Source: Triglochin maritima (Eukaryota > Streptophyta > Magnoliopsida > Alismatales > Juncaginaceae). From it: a stretch of 64,000 bases of DNA. The stretch lies in NCBI GenBank assembly GCA_963682175.1, contig OY821782.1, forward strand, positions 890,501-954,500, written 5' to 3'. Every line of letters begins with the position of its first letter. Position 1 is the stretch's first letter. The notes under the pieces were generated by a model, which worked only from the letters and a program-made list of their open reading frames with translations, was not told the origin of the DNA and searched no databases. This document shows positions 10,266-24,060 of the stretch, in pieces. The position numbers and the translations under genes are program-made.

Positions 10266-12846
10266 TAACCAAAAAACTTACTTACCCCATTTTCTGGCAT
10301 GCTTGATAGTATTGAGGCGGACATACAAGAGGTTGAATTTCTTTCTACAATTGCTATAACTTGGATCTGTGTCTTCCGAAGTCAAATTGTAGCTTCAAAT
10401 TTGCAACTTAGAGTTGATTTGAAGAAGAATGTGAGGAACAAAGTCCAACTGAATGAAAATTTTATTTCACCACTCTAAAAAAAGCAAACTAAAACAAATC
10501 AGCACATCCAATAACAAACCAATCAATCGAAACTAAACAAATCAAAATCAACCAATGTTCTCCCAACCAAAAAAAACGGAATAAAAACCCAATGTTCTAC
10601 CAAAAAAAATCGAAAACCAAAATAAACCGCAAAAAAACATCAAACCCAATCCCAAATCAAAGATCCACGAAATCAAGCATTGTTTTCCAAAAATAAACCA
10701 AAACCAAACCAAACCAAAACCAACATAAAAATCTAACCGAATATATTAAGATCCAAGAGATCCCTAAGATTCCAGCGTAGTGGATGGTGTAGGAGGAGAC
10801 GTTGGGGAGGTGAGATCGATGGGGAGGGAAATAAACGTGGAGGGTGAGGAGAAAGAGAATGACGAAATTGGAAAGAGGAATAGTGGGAGAGATTTGAGTC
10901 TCGTGGAATAAAGGGAGGAGAGATGTGTGTGAAAGACTTACAAATTTACTTTACTACCCTCACTTAAAGTAAATCACTCACAACCACTCAATTTGATATT
11001 TGGGTTTTTTATAAACAAAATGAGCACTGAGCTCGTTCTATCATTGCTATATATATATATATAACTCCATAACGAAAACAAGTTTTTCTGCAATTACTCA
11101 GATAGTCAGATCTCTAATTACTGAGATCATTATAGAAGACTTTCTAATTGGTAGTTATTAATTTTAGCCTTCTAACTAGTATAACTTAGTTCTTAAATCA
11201 AGGAAATAGTATATTATTCAACACAGAGTAATGTATTGATTGATGAAGTTAGATGAATAGAAGCATGTTAGCTAAGCTCAATGTTGTAACTTGTTGTAAG
11301 TATAAAGTGTGATTGAAGTTAATAAGATATTTATCTGATTATAGTCCCACTTGACTTTAAAATTTGAACCAGTTTGAAGCCTTTTTGTACCCATCAAAAT
11401 CTTCCACTTACCACATGTAGTGCACACCTCCCAAATTTGCACTACTACTACCACTTCCAAAGTCCCCTTTTATTCCTTCGAGAAAGAGTGGACAAAGAGA
11501 AAGAGACGCATGTAGCAACTCAACTAATGCATATTCCATTCACATCAGTGTCGGTCAACTCCCAAACGAAATTCACCTATAACTAATTTTCTGAAAAATA
11601 ACCCATCGGTAATGTTGATATTTTTTATCATCCCGAAGCAGTATATCAAATTTTCCATCGCGAGAACAACAATCACAAATAAGGTAGAACACAAAATATT
11701 TTACATGAAAACTTCTCCTAACACGAGATAAGAAAACCACGAGACTGCACACACGAGGGATAATTGACTAACAGGGAAGGAGATTGCACGTAATAATTCC
11801 TCAACTTTTTCTCCACATCTCAACTCGTACACTGATTATTATTATTTTTTGACATATTTTTCTTTCGCCGCAAGACTACTAAACGTCTAAACCCTAAGAA
11901 AACACCCATGATTTATAGGGTATAATTTTCCTTATTTTAATCTAATCACATTACTTACTTCCGAAGTAATCACATATGAAGACCTAATTTATTTCCTATT
12001 TTCAATCAAATATTTCCAAATACTTAAATTGTTAGATTTGAGACAATACTGCTAATTGGAATCCTGACAATTTGCTCAATTTTTCTTCTCTCCGTAGAAT
12101 GTGATTTCGCAATCCTTGTTCTAAAACACCTAGAAAACCAAAGATTTTATTATCTTGGCCGGTAATTGGAACTCTTAGTTGGATATACCATCCAAACATT
12201 AAGCCACGTCCTTCAAACTATCACAACTTCTTCAAGAAATTCAAAACTCTACCAAGATCTAATAAACTGGTTAGCTATGACCTATTTGTGTTAGAAACTT
12301 AGAATCTAGAGCTCTTGCAGTTTGATCCTAATCTTTATACTTATAGGTTAGAAAGTTTACAACTTCACGTCATCTTTTCCTGAAAGTACGTACCACAAAC
12401 AAGTATGAAATGATTCACGTCATCTTATCATCATAGTTATGGAAAAAATCCTAGAAAATACCAAGTTTCCTAGTACTTATATATAAGTAAAATAAAGAGA
12501 TTGAAACAATAAAAGAAAAACAAAAAAGTAACAAGAAAGTTTTTTCTTAGATGACCCAAAATTTCATACCACCCGTCATATTTCGTAAGGTGAGCTGCGA
12601 TTCCAAACAGTAACTCAACACCAGATATCTGAAATGTATTTTTTTGTGTTTATTGGATGTTCGATCATAAGATTTAATAAGATTTAATGATATGATTGTG
12701 AAATTTAATTGATCTACAACCTCAGCAAAATCAAACTGAATGAATTACGGAAAAAACAAATACATTCCAACCAATATCATCCACCCAAATCATATTTCGT
12801 ACCCAAAACAAAACAAAACAAAACAAAAGCAATAGAAAGAAAAGAT
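10266..12846. other. Intergenic sequence upstream of SnRK2
   Basis: No gene recognised. 10440-10750 is A/C-rich and low in complexity. A TA microsatellite lies at 11043-11060. A TATATAA string near 12479 could be a promoter TATA box for the SnRK2 gene, but it is about 470 bases from the start codon, so I cannot assign it firmly. 11590-11900 resembles repeat DNA but has no clear ends. Confidence 0.35.
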
Positions 12847-12878
12847 ACTCTTCTTCTTCTTCTTCTTCTTCTTCTTCA
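12847..12878 (+). repeat. CTT microsatellite in the SnRK2 leader
   Basis: Ten or so CTT repeats lie about 75-100 bases before the SnRK2 start codon. A shorter version precedes the duplicated copy at 24596-24613. CT-rich leaders are common in plant genes. Confidence 0.8.
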
Positions 12879-12950
12879 CTCCCCATTCTTCCAATACAAA
12901 CCCCCCAACCTTGTCTTCTCCTTCTCCTTCCTCTCTCAATCCAGATCGCA

Positions 12951-15900
12951 ATGGAGAAGTACGATCTGGTGAGGGACATCGGATCTGGCAACTTCGGGGT
13001 TGCCCGTCTGATGCGGAACAAGGAGACCAAGGAGCTCGTCGCCATGAAGTACATCGAGAGGGGTCGAAAGGTCTCACCTTTTCGCGCTTAAAGTTTCTTT
13101 TTTGGGGTTTGGGGTTTTGGGTCGAAGGAGAAAGGTGGGATTTTTATCGTGGAGTTGGGGTTTGGGTGTTTTCCCCCTAAAGTCTGGATTTTTATGGCAG
13201 ATTCGGGTTGTTTTTGGTGTTTCTCGATTGTGTTTTTATGATTTTATCACAGAGTTATTAGTTTGTGAGTTTTTTTCCTATTTCTATTGTGACTTTTGAA
13301 GATTAGATTAACGAAGTTTGATTTTGATGATAAAGTAAAGTTATGAGCTTGATGCTTTGTGAAATTTGTGTTGTTGTCTTTGAAATGATTTGGTTACCAA
13401 TGCAGATCGATGAGAATGTTGCGAGGGAGATCATTAACCATAGGTCGCTTTTACATCCCAATATCATCCGATTCAAGGAGGTAATGCTCACAGGGTATCC
13501 TGTTTGAAGTTAATCGAGTTTAGGTTTGGAATTGAATGGAAACATTGGTTTTTTGGTGTTTGTAGGTGGTTCTGACGCCGACCCATTTGGCTATAGTTAT
13601 GGAGTATGCTGCTGGAGGCGAGCTTTTCGACCGGATTGTTACTGCCGGCAGATTTAGCGAAGATGAGGTTAATCTTCTTATAGAATTTTATTATCAAAAT
13701 TTAAGCTATTTTTATGAGGCAATTCTAATCCGTGAAGCAAATTATCTTTTTTAAAGTTGATCCGTTTAATCAGCTTATGAGATAATCAGCTCTATGCCTC
13801 TACCCAAATTATAAAATAATCTTTACTGTCAAAATAACTATCCTGGTTGCCTTGCAATTTTGGGTGAACGAGCATACCAACTTGTTCTAATATGTTTTAG
13901 TCTTCCATCTTTTTTTTTGGCATGAATGCTGGCTTTACCCAAGTATTTTCTTTTGGTTTCAGGCAAGATATTTCTTCCAGCAGCTAATCTGCGGCGTCAG
14001 CTACTGCCACTTCTTGGTAACCATCAAACTATATTTTTCCTTAACAAAATTACATTATTTTAATCTAAACATTAGCTTTCAAGGCAAGTCTTTTTATTGA
14101 ACATATTTTCTTGTTGGTTTTCCTTGCAGCAAATATGTCATCGGGATTTGAAGCTTGAGAACACACTTCTGGACGGAAGTCCAGCGCCACGTCTCAAAAT
14201 ATGTGACTTTGGGTACTCAAAGGTCAGATATTCTGAAGCAACCATCTCTTCATTTTTCCCATTTTTTAATATTTTTCTGATTTATTAATGGTATTATGCA
14301 GTCATCACTGCTTCACTCGAGGCCCAAATCCACTGTTGGAACTCCAGCTTACATTGCACCGGAGGTGCTTTCGCGCCGGGAGTATGATGGCAAGGTGACC
14401 AATCTCAGTCCTATATTTTTCATGGTTGCAGAAAGATCATAGATGGCTAAAGTCTAAATTTTGTTGATCCAAGCATAGGGGAATTGACCCATGGTTGAGT
14501 TGACGTGCAGATCTGAAAGGCTTGATTGAATGCTGTTTTTTTATTGGGAAATTTTATATTATCTTCTTTTGAGGGTATGGACGTGGATTCCCATGCTGGA
14601 AGTGTAAAGTGTAGTGCTGAAGACATGTGTTTAGAAGATCAACATATAAATTAGTTGAGAATTGTCTGGTGATTAGTTTCTTGTCCTCATTAATTATATA
14701 AGTTCCAAACATATGAGCTACATATACATATCTTCAAAACTATCAAATGAGCGGAGTTGTGAAACATTTGATGACATCTCTGTGAATCATATATCGATAT
14801 TAACTATCAATTTCCCTTTTGTTTAAAATATGCTTCATCTGCATGCTCATGAGTATCTTACAAAGATCGTGATCTCTCACCCAATTTTTTTTTTACCTTT
14901 TCCTACTTGCACTATGAGAATTCATATATCATGCTTAATTTTTTATCGCGACTTCAGAAACACACTTCCTTTACATGTTTGAACGTTCTCCTGTATGAAA
15001 TTTTTAACATTTGATGGATTTGGGCGGAGTTTCCTGAACATTTAGGCTTCAAATCAAGTACTTTATTCTTAAATCATGTAAATTTGTAAATTCTCACGAT
15101 ATTTGTGTTTTATTTGCTGTTTCTTCTTCACAGCTTGCAGACGTCTGGTCTTGCGGTGTAACTCTATATGTGATGCTAGTTGGAGCTTACCCTTTTGAGG
15201 ATCCAAATGATCCCAAGAATTTCAGAAAGACTATTGGGGTATCTCTCTTGTTTCACCTCCTTAGCCTGTTCTAATCTTATTTTTGAATTACATTTATTGA
15301 CATGAACTTTGAAAATATTTGTCTTCCCATGCAGAGGATTATGCAAGTTCAGTACAAAATACCAGATTATGTTCACATTTCACAAGATTGTAAGAATATG
15401 CTTTCTCGGATCTTCGTTGCGATTTCTGCCAGGGTACTACATTCAAACATGCTTCTGAAACTGTATATTTGGAATCATACTATATCATTGAAATTCTGCT
15501 AGGCCTATCTTCTCGCTTCGGTTATAAAATTCCACTCACACTACCAATTGCCACAATTATAGACTTCACATTTTTGCTCATCTGATCTAGTTTTGAAGTA
15601 CTATAAAATAAAATTAATATCCTTCTTTGTAGACATAATGTCTTGAAACAAATGACACACCGATTCAACCATATGTTACTTGTATTCATTTGTTTGAACT
15701 AATGTAGCATGTCTCTTAGATTATAAAATCCATTTCATCTTTCTTTGCTTGTATTTTGTGAAACGTGATATGATTTTTATGTTCAGAGGATAACAATCAA
15801 GGAGATAAGGACCCATCCATGGTTCTTGAAGAACTTGCCAAAAGAGCTAGGCGAGGCATCCCAAGCCAAATACTACCAGCGAGGTAGCGCTCCTGCATTC

Positions 15901-16134
15901 TCTCCTCAGAGTGTGGAGGATATCATGAAGATAGTAGAGGCGGCGAGGGTGCCACCATCTTCATGCAATCCTATACCTGGATTCGATTGCGTTCCGGAGG
16001 AAGAAGAGGACGAGGAAAAGGAAGTGAAGGGCAAGAAAAGGCAGGACGAAGAAGAAGAGGACGAGGACGAGGACGACGAGTACGATAGAACTGTTAAGCA
16101 AGTCCATGCTAGTGGAGAATTTCATCTGAGTTAG
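12951..16134 (+). CDS. SnRK2: SnRK2 subgroup I protein kinase (SnRK2.4/2.10 type)
   Basis: Nine phase-0 exons: 12951-13070, 13406-13480, 13566-13667, 13963-14016, 14130-14222, 14302-14394, 15134-15238, 15335-15433 and 15787-16134. They give 362 residues, the normal size. The order is the Gly loop GSGNFG (residues 11-16), Lys33, HRDLKLEN (121-128), DFGYSK (143-148), the activation loop with [12 protein letters not shown], and an acidic C-terminus ending [13 protein letters not shown]. The last motif and the acidic tail are typical of subgroup I SnRK2s, which are activated by osmotic stress largely without ABA; subgroup III enzymes end differently. The product is a cytosolic/nuclear Ser/Thr kinase. 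The first intron has the less usual donor GTCTCA. A broken duplicate lies at 24694-31121. Confidence 0.95.
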
Positions 16135-17197
16135 ATTTCAGGCCACCAGCATTATAGAATTATGAATATGGGATCCCTTTAATTGTTGTTATTATGTTCC
16201 TATTATTATTGTGTTATTAAATTTAGTTTATGTGTATTCAGACTGTTAGTTATGTATTGTTTGAATTCTGTAAACTGTAAATGTATGCTTACAACTTTGA
16301 GGTTTTGCAATAGATTGAGTCTGGGAAAGGGAAAAGGTGCGCCATCACTGTGGTCATTTCAATTATACGCAGTATCTCTGTTTCAAGTAATCAAAGATTA
16401 AGGGTTAACAATGTAACATCTAATACATTTAGACCCTATGTTGTCTTCTTTCTTTTAAAAGCAAACGATTATTGTACCAGTCTAGTTATCGTCTCACGTT
16501 GTCTAAACATTATAGAGATTTATCTGCGAACATATTGGATCATGCTCTTTCCAAACTTACAGGTCATTATAATTATTAACAATGTGAATGTTAATTAATG
16601 GACTGGGTTCGAAAAGATAAAGTATCTGCATGAGAAACTAACCCCAAACAATAAATGCAAGAACAGATGGCAAGAAAAAAAAACACTATTACAAAAATGA
16701 GAGTTTGGAAGCAGTGACACTGACATGACCTAAATCAAGAAGTTTCCTTGCCTTTTCCTGCTCTTATATTTTGACTGATGTCTAACACCTTGCATGCAAT
16801 AACAGACAAATAAGATAATTACGTTCCAAACGACATTTTATGGTATATGTAGTTACAAAAATCTCACTAACCAATTGTCCAATTGTATGGCGTTTGCACG
16901 TACACCCCATCTTTGTCATATTTACACCAACTTCTTTGAATCAATTGAAGTATCTACGTGTCTTTTGAATATGGTTTTATTACGACAAATACACCCTCCA
17001 TTAATGTTTCCTTTGAATGTTTAAGCATTAAATTTCATACTTGCGTATACGAATTAACGACGAAGATATAAGTATAACAATATGAAGATGTACGTAGTTA
17101 AAATTGAAAACTAAATGTGATGATGTTCTCAGACATGAACACATCAAGAAATGAAAGGTATATATTGATGAAAAACAACATAACCAAAGGGTATATT
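16135..17197. other. SnRK2 3' region and intergenic sequence
   Basis: 16135-16740 is the 3' flank of SnRK2 and has a close copy at 31122-31760. Beyond that the sequence is AT-rich with no gene recognised up to the solo LTR. Confidence 0.5.
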
Positions 17198-17430
17198 TGT
17201 AGGATCCTATCTTAATCCTAATCCTAATTGAGTGTTTATTGTTGTTAGGTGGTGATTAGGAGGAGTTGCATTGGATGACTGTGATTGAAGATGATTGGAT
17301 GGAGGGTTGAGATGGATTAGAGACGAGATGAGTGGTGGTGATGGATTGAAGATGGAATTGATGGATGAGATTGAAGGGGGTGAGAGATATTTATGGTATT
17401 TCCCTCTCCCTTTCTCTCTCAGTTGCTCAC

Positions 17431-17473
<43 letters not shown>
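17431..17473. repeat. CT microsatellite
   Basis: About twenty CT repeats near the 3' end of the solo LTR. A comparable GA/CT-rich segment occurs at 28370-28450 in a related LTR. Confidence 0.9.
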
Positions 17474-17477
<4 letters not shown>

Positions 17478-18420
17478 CCACAGTGAGCTCCGGCGTGGAG
17501 GTTGAGCTCCGGCGCAGAGGTTGTGCTCTGGCGAGCGGAGGTGGTGGTTAGGGGAGTTGGTGGCTGGAGGTGAGTTGTTGGTTCTTAACCCTTTCCGCAC
17601 GTTTGGTTCTCCCTCTCTCTACCTCACTCGTGTTTCTGTGGTCGTGGGTGGTTGGTGGAGGTTGCCGGAGGTGGAGTGGTGGTTATGGATCGTCGAGGAG
17701 GTGTTGATCGTCGTTCGAGCGAGGGATTCGTCGACGGATCGTGATTTTGGGAGACGTGCTCGTGGATGCGTCGTCGTGGTTCTTCAAATTTTCCGGTATG
17801 TCAAGCTCGCTCATTTAGGTGGTGTGAGTATTTAGAAGTCGACGGTAGGCCTTCCGGCTCGTCGCAAGTAAATGTGCAGCAGATTTCACTGCCTGAACGG
17901 TCGACCGGTTGGTGCAAACGGTCGACCGTTCGTGAAGAGAATTCGGGTTCTGCCTCAAATCGGTCGAACGATGCCCCAGGGGCGGTCGACCGATTGTGCG
18001 TGGGAGGCAAGCCTGGGGAGATTCGGTCGAACGAGTCCCCTTTGTCGTTCGACCGTGTGCACCGTCATAGGTCGGGTAGGGCGTTGACCATCTAAACTGT
18101 CGACCGCTTGTATGACTTCGTCCGACCGTGACTTAAGTGAGATTAGTGGTCGGTTCAACCGAAGGTGGTTTCGGTCGACCGAACTTGTTGCTGAGCGTGG
18201 GGGAACGCTCTGGTGGGATTCGGTCGACCGAGAGTGCTCGGGGGTTCGACCGGATTCGTTGTGGAGTTGTGGGATTTGTCCCTGGTGACTTTCGGTCGAA
18301 CGGGGCCGATTTGCCGATAGACCAATTGGTCGTTTGTTTCGTTGAACCTGGGAGTTGACCATCTAAACGGTCGACCGTCCCTTGACTTTGGTTCGACCGA
18401 ACGAGTGCTGTTGGTGGGAA

Positions 18421-20533
18421 TGAAGGGAATGTGTTTTAAAAGTTTTACTTTTAAATGTCAATTATTATGAATTGAATGAGAAATCATTTTGTTCCTTGTT
18501 TATGTTATTCGTCTTTTAGAAGTGTTAAGGAAGAGACTCTTGGTCATTAACCGTAGAGCTCTAAAAGATATTGGTTTACATAAAACAAAAGATATTCGCA
18601 ATCATGGTGATTAACATGGGACATTAATTACTGAGTTAAGATTGTCGTGTTGGTCATAGATCATTGTAGCTCTACAAGTGAGTGACAACACGGGTACACA
18701 AAAGAGGAAAATATTACTTTTGTATACTGAATAGACCTAATAAGTAAAACATTATAGAATTGTGTTTTCTGTGTCATTAATGTTTTACTGTGTCTTTGGT
18801 CCTTTGATATGAGACTTTTATCCGATCAGTTAAGGAGTGCTTAATTAGACTAGTGTCTTGAGCTATCGATGAGTGTAGTACAAAGATATTAGTTGGTTAA
18901 GTATGACTTTTGTTGGAGAAGATAGTTAGTCAAAAGATTATCATTGACTCTCTTAATTGAGTGATGATATTAGTGGGCACATTGATAAAGCAAAGTTATA
19001 GTGTGCACAATGTGATTTGAGTTAAGTCACATATTTATAACTAGCTTAAAGAGATCAAGAAATGAATACTAATACAAAGATGACACATTACTACTTTGTG
19101 TGTATTCTTAATATCATGAGGCAATGGACGGACACAAGTGATGCACTCCATCACTAAATGGATCGGGTTTTGGTTCGAGTGGAATTAAGACATCTAACTA
19201 ATTGGGAGCTATAATGTGTAGCTAGATACCGCTTATAACTTGTGACATTAAGCTCTTAATATCACTGCCAACTTAGTCTAGATCCTCCCATAGGTCACAC
19301 CGCAAAAACCGGGAAACAAGAAGCTTGATTTTTGGTTCATATGATGTGTCAGGTTTCTTATAGAAAATATGACACTTGTGGTGAACAAGTAAAATCAATT
19401 ATGTTATGATATATAATATAATTAGAATCATGATAAATTCATATGAGATGCATAAATTATGGGGTGCAATAATTTATTGTTGCATAGGATAATATATTGC
19501 ATGAGTTGTGAATTTGCTAAAACCCCAAAAGTTCAATTTTTGTTGGAAATAAATCCAAAATTTGAAAATGCAAAATCGGGTAAAAGTTCGGTAATCCGTC
19601 ATGGTTCGGTCGACCGAAGGATCTGTGGATCGGTCAACCGAACGTGGAACGGATGATCATAGTTGATTGACCGAACTTGACCAAAGTGCCTGGAACTCTG
19701 GTACGGTGTACCGAACCAGAAACGGTCGACCAAACAATGTCCAGTTCTGATATTTTCGGTTAACTGAATGGTACTCGATCTTAGACGAGAATTAGTCCGA
19801 TCGGTTAAGGAGAATTTTTCTCCTTAAGAATCGGTCATCCGCCTAGTGCACGGTAATACGAACGTGACATATTCGGTTAACCGAGTGTGACTCGGTAAAC
19901 CGAACCGCGATCGATTTTCTGCCTTTGATAATTAAGAGATTAATTTGATCGATGGTTGGATTAGCTCCAAACTTGGTCAAACGTTTTGTGGATGCATGTA
20001 ATGCATTATGGAATTAGTTTGTGAAAGAAAATGTCAAGAGAACATGGCTTAAGAATAGCCATGATTGAGAGTAAGATTGGAGCATATAAATAAGTCCTTA
20101 TTCTCCTTAATTATGTTAGATGTTTTTCTAATTATTTTCTCTCCTAATTCACCACAAAAAGCCACGAAAATTCTCTTAGTTTTCTAAGTCTTTGGAAGGA
20201 GAAATCTCAGAGATTAAGGAAGAGGTTTGTAGCTAGATTCTAAGTTAGTTTGGAGATTGATTGACTAGCTCCTTTCTCTCCAACATTGTTTAGGGTTTCG
20301 GTGAACACTCGGAGGCATCCGGCGCAACGAGAAGCGACGATCGTCTTCCTCAACGTCTCCGGATCTTCAAGAAGTTTTAGAGAACTTCTAGGTATGAATT
20401 TCGGAGCCCCATGTTTGTTTTGATGTGTTTTAGGCAATCATTAAAACAAACCGATGCATGCATGAAAAACAAATCGTAGAAAATATATGAATGATCATTA
20501 TTGTGCATAAAATTTTCGAAAATATGTATGTAC
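18421..20533 (+). repeat. Left arm of the foldback element
   Basis: It pairs with 20768-22650. It is longer than the right arm because of a CGG-rich insertion near 19590-19910. Confidence 0.8.
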
Positions 20534-20767
20534 AATTAAACTAGAAATCCTACAGGGAATCGGTCGATCGATGGTGTGCCGGTCGAGGCGATTGCCCTGT
20601 ATTTGCTTGATTCGGTCGACCGAGACTTTTGGTTCGGTCGACCGTTTGTGTCCAGTTTTGCACTATAGAGGTGTTGTTGTTGTGGTCGTCCGTGTAGGGC
20701 GAGTTGTGGTGCCGATGTTCTTCTGGCAAGTGTGCTAGGGTGCACGATGTTGGATTTCGTGCCCTAT

Positions 20768-22650
20768 AGTATGTATATATTTTTCGAAATTTTATAAACA
20801 TATAAGATCGAAACATTCATATTTTCTTCGATTTTCATATAGACATGCATTTGTTTGTCCTAATTATTTAACATGCATTAGAACAAACAAACAATTGCAA
20901 TTAGAATCATACCTAGAGGTTCTCTAAAACCTCTTGAAGATCCGGAGTCACGTTGCCGGTCGAATCGCCCGGTGGATTGCCTCCGAGTGTTCACCAAACT
21001 CTAAACAAGGTTGGAGAGAAAGGAGCTAACCAATCAATCTCCAAACGGATTTAGAATCTAGCTAATAACCCCCTTTTTCTAACCTGAGATTTTACTCTCC
21101 AAAAACTCAAATTAACTAAGGAATTTCGGATGGATTAATTGGGGTGGTTAGAGAGAGAGAGAATTTTGCATATATTTATTTTTAATGAAGGAAATTAGGC
21201 CTATTTATAGGCTCCTTTAATTTCCACATCATGGGCTATGCATTGACCCATTCTTCCATGTTTTTCTCTCTTAAGACCAATTCTCAATATTAAATTTATT
21301 AATCCACATCCAAATATAATCATAATTGACCAAGTCAAAACCATGATCAATAATTCCTTAATTAATTTGCCTTTATCGAATTTTGGATTAATTCCCAACA
21401 AAATTCGTTTTTTTTGTTTTAGGAAATTTAATTAATTTGCCTTTATCGAATTTTGGTTTAATTCCCAACAAAATTCGTATTTGGGGTTTTTGCAAATTTA
21501 ATTAATTAATTTGCCTTATCGAATTTTGGATTAATTCCCAACAAAATTCGATCTTTGGGGTTATAGCTAATTTATATATCCTATGCAATATATCATCATA
21601 TGTAATATCAAACAATCACACCCCATGATATATTTACATCTCATATATAAATTCATGATTCTAAATATGTCATTTTCATGACATAATGATTTTATCAATT
21701 CACCACATGTATATGAAACTCGATACATCATATGAACATAAAATCACCTTCTTGTTTCCCAGTTTTATGGTGTGACCTATGGGAGGATCTAAGCTAAATT
21801 GGCAGTGATATTAATAGCTTAACATCACAAACTATAAGCGGTATCTAGCTACACATTATAGTTCCTAATTAGCTAGATGTCTTAATTCAGCTCGAACCAA
21901 AACCCGATCCAATTAGTGATGGAGTGCACCACTTGTGTCCGTCCCTTGCCTCATGATATTAAGAATACATACAAAGTAGTATTGTGTCATCTTTGTATAT
22001 TAGTATTCATTTCTTGATCTCTTTAAACTAGTTATAAATATGTGACTTAACTCAAATCACATTGTGCACATTATAACTTTGCTTTATCAAGGGGCCCATT
22101 AATATCATTACTCAATTAAGAGGGGCAATGATAATCTTTTGACTAGCTATCTTCTCCAACAAAAGTTGTACTTAACCAACTAATGCCTTTACACTACACT
22201 CATCGATAACTTAAGACACTAGTCTAATTAAGAACTCCTTAAGCGATCAGATATAAGTCTCATATCAAAGGACCGAAGACACAGTAAAATATTAATGACA
22301 CAGAAACACATTTCTATAATATTTTACCTATTAGGTCAATTCAGTATACAAAAGTAATATTTTCCTCTTTTGTGTACCCGTGTTGTCACTCACTTGTAGA
22401 GCTACAATGATCTATGACCAACACGACAATCTTAACTCAGTAATTAATGTCCCATGTTAATCACCATGATTGCGAATATCTTTTGTTTTATGTAAACCAA
22501 TATCTTTTAGAGCTCTACGGTTAATGACCAAGAGCATCTTTCTTAACACTTCTAAAAGACGAATAACATAAACAAGGAACAAAATGATTTCTCATTCAAT
22601 TCATAATAATTGACATTTAAAAGTAAAACTTTTAGAACACATTCCCTTCA
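20768..22650 (-). repeat. Right arm of the foldback element
   Basis: Reverse complement of the left arm. It has its own feature: three tandem copies of a 60-80-bp unit with CGAATTTTGGATTAATTCCC at 21350-21550. Confidence 0.8.
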
Positions 22651-22659
22651 CACGAGTGT

Positions 22660-23095
22660 TGAGGTGGTTGGTTGAAAAAGACCTGGAGCCCCGTAATTGT
22701 GTGAGAGCTTGAGTTAGTTGAAAAAGGCCTGGAGCCCAGCTTAGAATGTGGTGTTGCGGTGGTTGGTTGAAAAAGTCCTGGAGCCCCGTATCTGTGTGAG
22801 AGCTGCGGTTGGTTGAAAGAGACCCGGAGCCCAGCTAGTCTGTGCGGGGTTGGTTGAAAAAGACCTGGAGCTCCGTAGTGCGTTCAGGTTGGCTGAAAAA
22901 GGCCTGGAGCCTGAGCAGGGACCGCGTGTAGGGCTTGGTTGAAAAAGACCTGGAGCCCTTGGACGTTTGGGTTGGTTGAAAAAGACCTGGAGCCCAGCTT
23001 TGCGACGAGTGTGTGATGCGGTGGTTGGGTGAAAAGCCATGAAGTCCCGTGACTGTGGTGTGTGTTGTGGTTGGGTGAAAGAGCCCTGGAGCCCA
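22660..23095. repeat. Roughly 45-bp minisatellite in the solo LTR
   Basis: About nine units, each built on GGTTGGTTGAAAAAGACCTGG followed by AGCCC and a variable part. Open frames through it are period artefacts. It lies between the CGGTCGACCG cluster and the LTR start. Confidence 0.85.
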
Positions 23096-23799
23096 GCCGG
23101 TTTGAGATGCTTTTCTTGTTAGTAGAATTGCATGCTATGGTGCTTTCATTTCATGCATTTTTCATTTCATGCATTTTAGAGTTTGGCATACATGATTTCC
23201 TTCTGGAAACTCAGACATTGTCGCATGTTACTTTCAGGTCGTGATCGGCGATAGGGGGTGGTGACCGAGGAGAGGAGCACCGCTACCGGATCCAGCTTTC
23301 TCTCAGTTGAGGTCGAATGATTACTGCTTTCGTTGTATAGTCTTTTGATGTAATCACAACTTTTGAAATACTCTGATGTTTATATATATATTATATATAT
23401 GTTGGTGCACCTGTCTTCCTTATTTGGGTAATATCGTCTGTTGATTGTGTGTTATTAAAATTTTAACTTTTCCGCTGTGTCGAGGATGTTACAATATTAG
23501 TAACTAAAAGAACAAATCGAAAGACAAATAAGAATGATCCAAATCAGACAAATCAATGATATAATTACTAGAATTAGAAGGTATATGATACAAACATCTT
23601 CAGAACTGAAGTTATATATAGATGCAAAAACCTCCCGAAACCATAACCGCAGTATCAGTAGTGAGGCATAAGAAAGAGTGTGATGGGTCTAGAAATAGTG
23701 GAGGCATATCAGCTCCCATTGAAATCTCTAAACCACATCTCCTTAGTGTGCAGATCAGTAGCAAACTCAGTGACTGTTCTCTAAACCACCGCTCTTGGA

Positions 23800-24060
23800 A
23801 TTCTCTCCCTCCTCCCCCACGCCCGCCACCTGTTCGACTCTATGCTCCAACGGAATGTCACCTTCTGGTCCAACATCATCGCCTCCCACGTCTCCAATCC
23901 GGAGGAGTCCCAGGCCCTGGGTTCGTTTGTGAGTATGCAGGCGGATCGGTTTGGGATTGCAGTAGCGGTTGGGGTTCAGTTACATGCGCAGGCGAGATTC
24001 TTGTGCTTGCTTAGCCTTGGTGTCATTCCCTTCTCTGAAAGTGTCCTTAGCAGTGGCTGA
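23800..24060 (+). pseudogene. PPR protein fragment
   Basis: One frame reads ARHLFDSMLQRNVTFWSNII and later VGVQLHAQ, matching consecutive pentatricopeptide repeats of the PLS class (mitochondrial or plastid RNA-binding proteins). It has no start, is internally shortened between these motifs and ends at a stop after about 80 residues. It appears to be a displaced gene scrap. Confidence 0.65.

Larger units (their letters stand above)
18421..22650. mobile_element. 4.2-kb foldback (long-TIR) DNA transposon with inward promoters
   Basis: Two long arms, 18421-20533 and 20768-22650, are reverse complements of each other with moderate divergence. Both ends read inward as TGAAGGGAATGTGTT. The arms enclose a 234-bp loop. 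Each arm carries an inward TATA box (CATATAAATAAG near 20083; CCTATAAATAGG, minus strand, near 21207) followed by a CT-rich leader and CTAGGTATGA, a possible splice donor. That layout resembles Mutator-type TIRs, which carry inward promoters. No transposase is present. I find no clean target duplication, only ACGAGTG at 18401-18407 and 22652-22658, and the left copy is 13 bases away from the TIR. The left arm has an extra block of CGGT(C/T)(G/A)ACCG motifs (19590-19910). Confidence 0.75.
17198..23493 (-). mobile_element. Solo LTR, family with CGGTCGACCG clusters, interrupted by a foldback element
   Basis: Flanked by the perfect 5-bp repeat ATATT (17193-17197 and 23494-23498). Read on the minus strand it starts TGTAACATCCTCGACACAGC at 23493 and ends GGATCCTACA at 17198, i.e. 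TG...CA. Without the inserted element (18421-22650) it is about 2.07 kb. It contains a minisatellite (22660-23095), a cluster of CGGTCGACCG and variants (about six exact, 17895-18380) and a CT microsatellite. It shares its start, a GAGTTTCC box and its general order with solo LTRs at 26897, 47650 and 59813. No internal retroelement genes adjoin it, hence solo. Confidence 0.85.

Noticed and set aside
18401..22658. ACGAGTG as a target duplication of the foldback element
   Set aside because: Only 7 bp, and the left copy is separated from the TIR by 13 bases, so it may be coincidence.
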